DNA of 5,105 nt, taken from positions 1 to 5,105 of the forward strand of contig JAJUGC010000204.1 in assembly GCA_029268325.1 (NCBI GenBank), read 5' to 3'. The notes beneath the pieces are model-generated. The model made no database searches. It was not told the origin of the DNA and saw only the letters and a program-made list of their open reading frames with translations. This DNA comes from Gammaproteobacteria bacterium. GTDB lineage: Bacteria; Pseudomonadota; Gammaproteobacteria; Pseudomonadales; Oleiphilaceae. The stretch's first letter is position 1, and every line of letters starts with the position of its first letter. The position numbers and the translations under genes are program-made. Shown piece after piece: positions 1 to 5,105 of this stretch.

Positions 1-23
1 AGCGGGCAAAGCCCGCTATTTTT
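1..23. terminator. Rho-independent terminator-like hairpin, possibly bidirectional
   Basis: A perfect 7-bp GC-rich stem (AGCGGGC, loop AAA, GCCCGCT) at 1-17 is followed on the plus strand by ATTTTT at 18-23. In plus orientation this is a textbook intrinsic terminator for something to the left of the window. It also sits 27 bp beyond the stop of the minus-strand DUF934 gene, so on that strand it would close the reductase operon. The minus-strand U-tract would lie left of position 1 and cannot be seen. A bidirectional terminator between convergent genes is the likely reading, but this is inference. Confidence 0.75.
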
Positions 24-44
24 ATGGGTATCCCAAACAGTGGC

Positions 45-545
45 TCAGGAGCTGCGCCGACGGAACAGGGGCAGGGGCTGATCCACGGCTGCCTGATAGG
101 TTTCGGTGAAGCTCCGCAGTCCTTCCAGTGCCTTTTGGGGATCCCGGTCTTCACGTACTACAAAGGCATTAATGCCGCAGCGATGCATGTAAAAGAGCTG
201 GTCTTGCAGCACATCGCCGATGGCCCGCAGTTCGCCTTTGTAGCCATAGCGTTCCCGCAGCAGGCGCGCAGTGGAATAGCCACGGCCATCCCGGAAGCTG
301 GGAAAGTTGATGGCAATGACTTGGAAGCGGTCCAGATGGTCTGCGATCGCTTCTACCTCTTCGTCGCTGTCGATCCAGACTCCCAGGTCGTTGCGTTGGC
401 TCAGCTGATCCGCCTGGGCAAGCCAGACGGACATGGGCACAATCACGTTTTCACCGGTGACGGAGGCGCTGGCGGCATCATCGGGCTTGGGCATCACTAC
501 CCAGTTGTCTTCGACGATCTGACCATTCTTAATGAGCTTTGGCAT
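45..545 (-). CDS. DUF934 family protein, sulfite reductase-associated
   Basis: A 166-residue soluble protein with no signal peptide or membrane segment. It is recognised as DUF934 by the conserved block FPSFRDGRGYS (residues 81-91), followed by RLLRERYGYKGELRAIGDV (about 94-112) and DQLFYMHRCGINAF (about 115-128). The ATG at 545 is chosen because a good Shine-Dalgarno sequence (AAGGAG) lies 8 nt upstream and because family members begin with a short MPKLI-like strand. The open frame extends upstream to 647, but only inside the reductase gene. The start codon lies inside the 3' end of the reductase gene (17-bp overlap), which implies translational coupling. In Pseudomonas the homologue also follows cysI. 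The function is not established. Databases often call it an oxidoreductase, but I see no classic nucleotide-binding or metal-binding motif, so an accessory role in sulfite reduction is inferred from context only. Confidence 0.93.
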   Translation of the reverse strand: MPKLIKNGQIVEDNWVVMPKPDDAASASVTGENVIVPMSVWLAQADQLSQRNDLGVWIDSDEEVEAIADHLDRFQVIAINFPSFRDGRGYSTARLLRERYGYKGELRAIGDVLQDQLFYMHRCGINAFVVREDRDPQKALEGLRSFTETYQAAVDQPLPLFRRRSS

Positions 546-2190
546 AAACGCGCTCCTTAAAAGGGGTAATACCGATACGGCGATAGGTGTCGATAAAAAG
601 CTCACCCTCAATGCGGTTTTCCACATAAACGGTAAGGATCTTCTCAATCACATCCGGCATTTCCTCCCGCGCAAAGGAGGGTCCGAGAATGTCGCCCAGA
701 GTGGTTTCGTGGCCGGAAGTGCCGCCCAGGGAGACCTGGTACCATTCCTCGCCTTTCTTGTCGACACCCAGAATGCCGATGTTGCCCACGTGGTGATGGC
801 CGCAGGCATTCATACAACCGGAAATGTTCAGGTCCAGTTCGCCCAGGTCCCACAGATAGTCAATATCGTCGAAGCGGGCCTGGATGGCTTCGGCCACCGG
901 AATGGACTTGGCGTTGGCCAGGGAGCAGTAGTCGCCACCCGGGCAGCAGATGATGTCCGTCAGCAGGCCCAGGTTGGGGGTAGCCAGGCCCAGAGCCTTG
1001 ATTTCCTGCCACAGGTCGAACAGATCCTGCTGGCGGATATCGGCCAGAACTATGTTTTGCTCGTGGGTCACCCGCGCTTCGCCAAAGCTGTAGCGATCGG
1101 CCAGCTCTGCGATTTTTTCCAGTTCCTGGTCGTTTATGTTGCCGGGAGCGGTGCCCACTTTTTTCAAGGTCAGCGTCACAATGGCATAGCCCGGCTTTTT
1201 GTGGCGGTTCACGTTACGGTGATACCACTTGTTGAAAGCCTTGACGGTTTCCAGCTTGTCGAGCAGGGCGGGAGGGTTGTCCTCGAGAGTTTCATACTCC
1301 GGCTCGGTAAAGAACTGGCTGACCCGGGCGACTTCTTCGGGAGTCAGGGTCGTGGGGCCATCTTTGGCATGGGCCCAGTCTTCCTCGACCTTTTGGGCGA
1401 AGACTTCGGGCGTCATGGCACGAACCAAGATCTTGATCCGAGCCCTGAACTTGTTGTCACGGCGGCCGTAGCGGTTATAGACCCGCAGAATGCTTTCCAG
1501 ATAGCTCAGCAGGTGTTTCTCCGGCAGGAATTCACGGATCACTGAGCCGATAACGGGGGTACGGCCAAGACCGCCACCGACGTAGACCCTAAAGCCCAGC
1601 TCGCCGGCGTCGTTGCGGACGAGTTGCAGTCCGATATCGTGAACCTGCACGGCAGCCCGGTCGGTTGTGGGAGACGCGTTGACGGCAATTTTGAATTTCC
1701 GCGGCAGATAGGCAAATTCCGGGTGGAAGGTTGACCACTGGCGGATGATTTCACAATAGGGGCGCGGATCGGCCACTTCATCGGCAATCACGCCGGCAAA
1801 CTGGTCGGTAGTGGTGTTTCGGATACAGTTGCCGCTGGTCTGGTTGGCGTGCATCTCGACGCTGGCCAGTTCTGCCAGGCTGTCGGGCACCTGCTCGAGT
1901 TTGTGCCAGTTGAACTGGACGTTCTGGCGGGTGGTAAAGTGCACGTAACCGCGGTCGAACTTGCGCGAGATCTCGGCGAGTTTCCGCAACTGGGTGGAGT
2001 TGATCATGCCATAGGGAATGGCGATCCGGAACATCGGCGCAAAACGCTGGATGTACAAACCGTTTTGCAGTCGGAGAGGCAAGAACTCTTCCTCTGTCAA
2101 TTCGCCGGCCAGGTAGCGATCCATCTGACCGCGGAACTGCTGAACCCGCTCATTGAGGATTCTTTGATCTATTTCGTCGTATTTGTACAT
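529..2190 (-). CDS. cysI: Sulfite reductase, siroheme/4Fe-4S hemoprotein (nitrite/sulfite reductase family)
   Basis: A 553-residue cytoplasmic enzyme for the six-electron reduction of sulfite to sulfide in assimilatory cysteine synthesis. It shows the two-fold ferredoxin-like layout of the family. The siroheme region includes HFTTRQNVQFNW (about 84-95) and TSGNCIRNTTTDQFAG (about 118-133), and RKFKIAV is at about 164-170. The cluster cysteines are C416-x5-C422 and C459-x3-C463 (bases 802-945), which match the 4Fe-4S/siroheme ligand pattern. The protein is near-identical in plan to Pseudomonas CysI (about 550 residues). The ATG at 2190 is chosen because those homologues start MYxYDExDQRI. An in-frame ATG at 2238 would add 16 residues with no family support. 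The Shine-Dalgarno sequence is weak (TAGG about 10 nt upstream). No cysJ lies beside it, so the electron donor may be ferredoxin or another protein, which is inference. A nitrite-reducing role is possible but less likely next to DUF934. Confidence 0.95.
   Translation of the reverse strand: MYKYDEIDQRILNERVQQFRGQMDRYLAGELTEEEFLPLRLQNGLYIQRFAPMFRIAIPYGMINSTQLRKLAEISRKFDRGYVHFTTRQNVQFNWHKLEQVPDSLAELASVEMHANQTSGNCIRNTTTDQFAGVIADEVADPRPYCEIIRQWSTFHPEFAYLPRKFKIAVNASPTTDRAAVQVHDIGLQLVRNDAGELGFRVYVGGGLGRTPVIGSVIREFLPEKHLLSYLESILRVYNRYGRRDNKFRARIKILVRAMTPEVFAQKVEEDWAHAKDGPTTLTPEEVARVSQFFTEPEYETLEDNPPALLDKLETVKAFNKWYHRNVNRHKKPGYAIVTLTLKKVGTAPGNINDQELEKIAELADRYSFGEARVTHEQNIVLADIRQQDLFDLWQEIKALGLATPNLGLLTDIICCPGGDYCSLANAKSIPVAEAIQARFDDIDYLWDLGELDLNISGCMNACGHHHVGNIGILGVDKKGEEWYQVSLGGTSGHETTLGDILGPSFAREEMPDVIEKILTVYVENRIEGELFIDTYRRIGITPFKERVYAKAH
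802..945 (-). other. 4Fe-4S/siroheme ligand cysteine region of the sulfite reductase
   Basis: This stretch encodes the four cluster cysteines of the reductase, in two motifs. The first is CPGGDYC (C-x5-C, residues 416-422) and the second is GCMNACGHHH (C-x3-C, residues 459 and 463). They are 36 residues apart. In E. coli CysI the equivalent pattern is also C-x5-C and C-x3-C. All ligands are present, so the enzyme looks catalytically intact. Confidence 0.88.
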
Positions 2191-2256
2191 ACCTATCAAC
2201 CTATTAAACCGCGCTGAGTACTTCGGCTGCCGATGCATGTGTCGGACTGGCCGCGA

Positions 2257-2285
2257 AGTCTACCAGTGGGCGGTAAAGATACCAA
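2257..2285 (-). promoter_or_regulatory. Weak candidate promoter for the cysI-DUF934 operon
   Basis: On the minus strand, TTGGTA (2280-2285) and TAGACT (2257-2262) each match 4 of 6 sigma70 consensus positions, with a 17-bp spacer. A start near 2250 would give a leader of about 60 nt. Weak core elements fit a promoter that needs an activator, as cys promoters need CysB in other bacteria. The call rests on matching by eye, and other AT-rich hexamers nearby could serve instead. Confidence 0.3.
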
Positions 2286-2345
2286 TACCTGTATATAATT
2301 AAAATGGATATTTCAGAATATGTTTATAAGTAAATTGAATATAGG
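2286..2345. promoter_or_regulatory. AT-rich core of the divergent region with a LysR-type dyad candidate
   Basis: This stretch is about 80% A+T, in sharp contrast to the GC-rich surroundings. It contains an inverted repeat, ATATT-TCAG-AATAT, at 2308-2321. The dyad centre lies about 64 bp upstream of the start point inferred for the leftward promoter, close to the usual LysR-type recognition position near -65. CysB, a LysR-type protein, activates sulfite reductase genes in other Gammaproteobacteria, so a CysB site is plausible. CysB sites are poorly conserved and AT-rich sequence yields chance dyads, so this is only a candidate. Confidence 0.3.
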
Positions 2346-2357
2346 GTGGGCTGATAT

Positions 2358-2386
2358 TTGAAACCATCCAGGGCCAGGGTTATAAC
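2358..2386 (+). promoter_or_regulatory. Sigma70-type promoter for the 44-residue membrane protein gene
   Basis: TTGAAA (-35, 2358-2363) and TATAAC (-10, 2381-2386) each match 5 of 6 consensus bases and are separated by the ideal 17 bp. Transcription would begin near 2393, giving a leader of about 40 nt before the ATG at 2434. It is the best promoter I can find in the window and points only towards the small plus-strand gene. Confidence 0.62.
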
Positions 2387-2433
2387 TGAACCAGACTGTA
2401 ATCCAGAATAAGAAACAGCAAGAGGAAGGATCC

Positions 2434-2568
2434 ATGAAGCATGATGAGCATCAGCCGATGACAGAACGCTCTGCTGACCAAAAGGATAGCCTAGTCGATG
2501 CAGTCGCCTCGGTCATTATCATTACTTGCCTGGTGGCAATGGCCGTCTTTTGGGTCAGTTCCCAGTAG
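2434..2568 (+). CDS. Small single-pass membrane protein, 44 residues, function unknown
   Basis: An open frame from ATG at 2434 to TAG at 2566-2568. The first 21 residues are polar and charged (MKHDEHQPMTERSADQKDSL at the start). A hydrophobic segment at about residues 22-41 (VDAVASVIIITCLVAMAVFW) is long enough to cross the membrane once, followed by a short VSSQ tail. A strong Shine-Dalgarno sequence (GAGG at 2422-2425, 8 nt from the ATG, extended by AAGGA) and a near-consensus promoter with 17-bp spacing support expression. Having no lysine or arginine after the helix and one Lys-Asp pair just before it fits an N-in orientation, but weakly. It is divergent from cysI and converges with the DUF2970 gene. 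I do not recognise the family and no function is proposed. Automated annotation often misses genes this short. Confidence 0.68.
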   Translation: MKHDEHQPMTERSADQKDSLVDAVASVIIITCLVAMAVFWVSSQ

Positions 2569-2582
2569 TGGCATCCGCTACT
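2564..2582 (+). terminator. Hairpin over the stop codon of the small gene, possible weak terminator
   Basis: AGTAGTGG (2564-2571), loop CAT, CCGCTACT (2575-2582) forms an 8-bp stem with one G-U wobble in plus-strand RNA. The same position becomes a C-A mismatch on the minus strand, so the fold favours the plus strand. It overlaps the last codon and TAG of the 44-residue gene. Only three T residues (2582-2584) follow, so it would be a weak intrinsic terminator at best. It may instead just protect the 3' end of the transcript. Confidence 0.3.
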
Positions 2583-2607
2583 TTCAGGGACTTGGTGGGC
2601 CGTGTCT

Positions 2608-2814
2608 TTAATCCAGGACATAGGCAACAATGCCCAGCAGGATTGAGATAAACAGCACCGTAAAGATCAGTCCTGCAACGATATAGGCCACGGGGTGGCC
2701 GTGCTGGAAGTCCCGTTGGCGGGTCCTTTCGCTTTGGACGCCAAAGGCAGCGCCCAGTATGCTCATAATGAGCTGCCACAGGGTAGGTCTTCTGGAGTGC
2801 TGTTTCTCTTCCAT
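2608..2814 (-). CDS. DUF2970 family small membrane protein
   Basis: A 68-residue protein with the DUF2970 layout. A short basic N-terminus (residues 1-11) is followed by a conserved amphipathic block, LWQLIMSILGAAFGVQS (about 12-28). A charged RDFQHG stretch comes next, then one C-terminal transmembrane helix at about residues 45-67 (YIVAGLIFTVLFISILLGIV). The ATG at 2814 gives the usual family length and N-terminus. The Shine-Dalgarno sequence is poor. An overlapping 74-residue frame lacks this pattern and was discarded. It lies 71 bp downstream of metH on the same strand, so read-through from metH is possible, although a strong palindrome stands between them. The family is widespread in Proteobacteria and its function is unknown. 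I infer an inner-membrane location from the helix only. Confidence 0.88.
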   Translation of the reverse strand: MEEKQHSRRPTLWQLIMSILGAAFGVQSERTRQRDFQHGHPVAYIVAGLIFTVLFISILLGIVAYVLD

Positions 2815-2837
2815 GGTCGATCAGTCCAAGTCCTGTG

Positions 2838-2857
2838 GCCGGGGTTTAAACCCCGGC
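2838..2857. repeat. Perfect 20-bp palindrome between metH and the DUF2970 gene
   Basis: GCCGGGG (2838-2844), TTTAAA, CCCCGGC (2851-2857) is a perfect palindrome that can form a 7-bp all-GC stem with a six-base loop on either strand. It begins 28 bp past the metH stop. No T-tract follows on either strand, so it is not a standard intrinsic terminator. It could limit read-through, block 3' exonucleases on metH mRNA, bind a dimeric protein, or be one copy of a dispersed extragenic palindrome. The symmetry is directly seen and the role is unknown. Confidence 0.6.
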
Positions 2858-2885
2858 GCTGTCTACCTATAGGGCGTTCTCCAGC

Positions 2886-5105
2886 CTACAGGGAGTCTTC
2901 CAGGGCTGGAGCGAGCCACCGTTCCGCTTCTTCTACCGTCATGCCTTTGCGTTGGGCATAGTTTTCCAGCTGGTCCCGTCCGATCTTGCCTACGGCAAAG
3001 TAGGTGGACTCCGGATGAGAATAGTAAAAGCCACTCACTGCCGCAGTGGGATACATGGCAAAGTGCTCGGTCAGCGTAACGCCGGTGGCTTCGGTTGCAT
3101 CCAGGATCCGGAACAGGGTTTCCTTTTCCGTATGGTCGGGGCAGGCGGGATAGCCAGGAGCCGGGCGGATTCCCCGATAACGTTCCCGAATCAAATCTTC
3201 ATTGGTTAGGGCTTCTTCTGGAGCATAGGCCCAGAATTCCTTACGCACCCGCGCATGCATATGTTCCGCAAAGGCTTCCGCGAGCCGGTCTGCCAGGGCT
3301 TTGACCATAATGCTGTTATAGTCGTCGTTCTTGGCCTTGTACTCCTGGGCCAGTTCTTCGGCGCCAATGCCTGCCGTGACGACGAATCCACCGACATAAT
3401 CCGTCACGCCGCTGTCTTCCGGGGCGACAAAGTCGGCTAGGCTGTAGTTCGGCTTGCCGCTAGCCTTCTCCTGCTGTTGGCGCAGGTGATGAAGGGTGGC
3501 CAGAGTCTGCTGGGGATCATTGGGATCCTGCAGCTTGATATCATCCGCACCGCTTCGGTTGGCCGGCCAAAAGCCGATTACGGCACTGGCCCGGATCAGT
3601 TTTTCATCAATGATCCGGCGCAGCATGGCCTGTGCATCATTGAACAGTGAGCGGGCGGCTTCGCCAACCTTCTCGTCTTCCAGGATTCTGGGGTATTTGC
3701 CCGCCAGGTCCCAGGAAATAAAGAACGGAGTCCAGTCAATATAGGGAATCAGCTCTTCCAGGGGATAGTCCGGGAAGGTGCGAGTTCCCAAAAATGCCGG
3801 GGCAGGGGGCGTGTAGTTCTGCCAGTCGATGCTTAGCCCCCGCTCTACGGCAGCCTCATAGGGAATTCGTGCTGCCCGGGGCTTACGGTTGCGGTTACGC
3901 TCCCGAATCATTTCGTATTCGGCCTTGATGTCCTCAACGAACTTGTCTTTGAGGGTATCGCTGAGCAGGTTCGAGGCGACACTGACACTGCGGGAGGCAT
4001 CCGGCACATACACGGTCACATCATTGTGGTACTGGGGCTCGATCTTCACCGCCGTATGGGCCTTGGAAGTGGTGGCACCACCGATCATGAGCGGCACATG
4101 GAAATCCAGGCGCTGCATTTCCCGGGCCACGTGAACCATCTCGTCCAAGGAGGGGGTAATGAGTCCGGACAGACCGATGATGTCGACGTTTTTCTCTTTC
4201 GCAGTCTTTAGAATGGTTTCACAAGGCACCATCACCCCAAGGTCGATTACCTCGAAGTTGTTGCACTGCAGAACGACACTGACGATATTCTTTCCGATAT
4301 CGTGAACGTCGCCTTTCACAGTCGCCATCAGGATGCGTCCTTTGGCTTCTGTAGTGGAGCCTTTGGAGGCCTCAATAAAAGGAATCAGGTAGGCCACTGA
4401 CTGCTTCATCACCCGGGCGCTTTTCACTACCTGGGGCAGGAACATCTTGCCGGCGCCAAACAGGTCGCCTACGACGTTCATGCCGTCCATTAAGGGGCCT
4501 TCAATCACATCGATGGGGCGCGCTGCCTGCTGGCGGGCCTCTTCGGTGTCTTCGATGATGTAGGTGGTAATGCCTTGCACCAGGGCGTGTTCCAGGCGCT
4601 TGTTGACGGGCCAGGAACGCCATTCCAGGTTCTCTTCGGCTTTCTTGGAGCCATCGCCCTTGAATTGCTCGGCAATCTCCAGCAAACGGTCGGTGGCATC
4701 GTCGCGGCGGTTCAGGATGACGTCTTCCACACGCTCCCGCAGCAGCGGATCGATTTCGTCGTAGATCACCAGTTGCGCGGGGTTGACGATACCCATGTTC
4801 ATGCCCGCCTGAATCGCGTGATACAGGAACACGGAGTGGATGGCTTCCCTCACCGGGTTGTTGCCGCGGAAGGAGAAGGAGACGTTACTGACCCCGCCGG
4901 ACACGTTGGCGTAGGGCAGGTTTTGGCGGATCCAGCGGGCCGCCTCGATAAAATCCACTGCGTAGTTGTTATGTTCTTCGATGCCGGTGGCGACCGCGAA
5001 AATATTGGGGTCGAAAATAATGTCCTGGGGCGGGAAGCCAATCCCGGTCAGCAGGTCATAGGAGCGCTTACAGATTTCAATCTTGCGCTCTAAGGTGTCG
5101 GCCTG
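2886..5105 (-). CDS. metH: Cobalamin-dependent methionine synthase, C-terminal 739 residues (5' end outside the window)
   Basis: MetH transfers a methyl group from methyltetrahydrofolate through cobalamin to homocysteine, giving methionine, in the cytoplasm. The frame is open to the window edge. The codons at 4959-5105 read as further folate-domain sequence (IIFDPNIFAVATGIEEHNN), so the GTG at 4958 is internal and not a start. By comparison with E. coli MetH (1227 residues), about 490 residues are missing: the zinc-binding homocysteine domain and half of the folate domain. Fragment domains are the end of the folate domain (about 1-130), the cobalamin cap (about 160-255, GPLMDGMNVVGDLFG), the cobalamin domain (about 258-390) and the AdoMet reactivation domain (about 405-739). 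The cobalamin domain carries DVHDIG with lower-ligand His268 (bases 4293-4310) and GLSGLITPS. The reactivation domain carries DWTPFF and RPAPGYPACP. No frameshift or missing key residue is seen. Whether a cobalamin riboswitch precedes the gene cannot be judged here. Confidence 0.98.
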   Translation of the reverse strand, partial: QADTLERKIEICKRSYDLLTGIGFPPQDIIFDPNIFAVATGIEEHNNYAVDFIEAARWIRQNLPYANVSGGVSNVSFSFRGNNPVREAIHSVFLYHAIQAGMNMGIVNPAQLVIYDEIDPLLRERVEDVILNRRDDATDRLLEIAEQFKGDGSKKAEENLEWRSWPVNKRLEHALVQGITTYIIEDTEEARQQAARPIDVIEGPLMDGMNVVGDLFGAGKMFLPQVVKSARVMKQSVAYLIPFIEASKGSTTEAKGRILMATVKGDVHDIGKNIVSVVLQCNNFEVIDLGVMVPCETILKTAKEKNVDIIGLSGLITPSLDEMVHVAREMQRLDFHVPLMIGGATTSKAHTAVKIEPQYHNDVTVYVPDASRSVSVASNLLSDTLKDKFVEDIKAEYEMIRERNRNRKPRAARIPYEAAVERGLSIDWQNYTPPAPAFLGTRTFPDYPLEELIPYIDWTPFFISWDLAGKYPRILEDEKVGEAARSLFNDAQAMLRRIIDEKLIRASAVIGFWPANRSGADDIKLQDPNDPQQTLATLHHLRQQQEKASGKPNYSLADFVAPEDSGVTDYVGGFVVTAGIGAEELAQEYKAKNDDYNSIMVKALADRLAEAFAEHMHARVRKEFWAYAPEEALTNEDLIRERYRGIRPAPGYPACPDHTEKETLFRILDATEATGVTLTEHFAMYPTAAVSGFYYSHPESTYFAVGKIGRDQLENYAQRKGMTVEEAERWLAPALEDSL
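4293..4310 (-). other. Cobalamin lower-ligand motif DVHDIG of MetH
   Basis: This encodes Asp-Val-His-Asp-Ile-Gly, the D-x-H-x-x-G signature of base-off/His-on cobalamin enzymes. The histidine (residue 268 of the visible fragment) corresponds to His759 of E. coli MetH, which coordinates the cobalt. The downstream serine and GG elements of the Rossmann-like domain (GLSGLITPS and GGATTSKAH) are also present, so cobalamin binding should be intact. Confidence 0.93.

Noticed and set aside
24..560. A 178-codon open frame on the plus strand opposite the DUF934 gene
   Set aside because: It begins in the terminator T-tract region and runs antisense through DUF934, which has clear family motifs and a good ribosome-binding site.
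532..1545. A 337-codon open frame on the plus strand opposite the sulfite reductase gene
   Set aside because: It lies wholly antisense to a confidently identified gene with intact motifs, and its translation resembles no family I know. It is explained by GC-rich codon use of cysI on the other strand.
2191..2238. An upstream in-frame ATG at 2238 that would lengthen the reductase by 16 residues
   Set aside because: Pseudomonas-type homologues begin at the MYxYDE motif encoded from 2190, and the extra residues look like translated leader.
2221..2258. An imperfect dyad in the cysI leader (CTTCG/CGAAG outer arms, CCGA/TCGG inner arms), considered as a riboswitch or attenuator
   Set aside because: The pairing is short and broken by internal loops, no T-tract follows, and the outer arm overlaps the candidate -10 element. 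Nothing matches a riboswitch I can recognise.
2555..2779. A 74-codon minus-strand frame overlapping the DUF2970 gene
   Set aside because: It is out of frame with the recognised DUF2970 protein and runs through the 3' end of the convergent gene. It has no family signature.
2838..2857. The 20-bp palindrome as a standard rho-independent terminator of metH
   Set aside because: The bases after the stem are mixed on both strands with no run of T, so the intrinsic terminator definition is not met.
4956..4958. The GTG at 4958 as the start of a 690-residue MetH-like protein
   Set aside because: The frame continues without a stop to the window edge and encodes well-matched folate-domain sequence, so this is an internal valine codon of full-length metH.
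4575..5093. A 172-codon open frame on the plus strand opposite metH
   Set aside because: It is the antisense shadow of the highly conserved MetH sequence. No ribosome-binding site or family resemblance supports it.

Overview
This window is ordinary chromosomal sulfur and methionine metabolism from a Gammaproteobacterium. Base composition is moderately GC-rich. The proteins closely resemble those of Pseudomonas and marine relatives of the Marinobacter, Halomonas or Microbulbifer kind. The genus cannot be fixed from the sequence alone, so this placement is an inference from remembered protein families. No mobile element, CRISPR array, tRNA or rRNA was seen.

Layout from left to right. A terminator-like hairpin lies at 1-23. 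A minus-strand pair follows: a DUF934 protein (45-545) and, upstream of it, a siroheme/4Fe-4S sulfite reductase of the Pseudomonas CysI type (529-2190). The two overlap by 17 bp, so they are almost certainly co-transcribed and translationally coupled. Next is a divergent intergenic region (2191-2433) with an AT-rich core, a good sigma70-type promoter facing right and a weak candidate facing left. On the plus strand it serves a 44-residue single-pass membrane protein (2434-2568). This converges with a minus-strand DUF2970 membrane protein (2608-2814). A 71-bp gap holding a perfect 20-bp palindrome separates DUF2970 from metH, cobalamin-dependent methionine synthase. MetH runs off the right edge, and 739 C-terminal residues are visible (2886-5105).

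How the genes fit together. The sulfite reductase makes sulfide for cysteine synthesis, and MetH remethylates homocysteine to methionine, so both serve sulfur amino acid supply. No CysJ-type flavoprotein is present in the window. The DUF934 protein is the conserved partner of this reductase type and its biochemical role is unresolved. The two small membrane proteins have no established function. I see no sign of a new multi-gene system. The points most worth a second look are the well-signalled 44-residue membrane protein, the DUF934-reductase coupling, the palindrome between metH and DUF2970, and a LysR-type dyad candidate upstream of the reductase gene.
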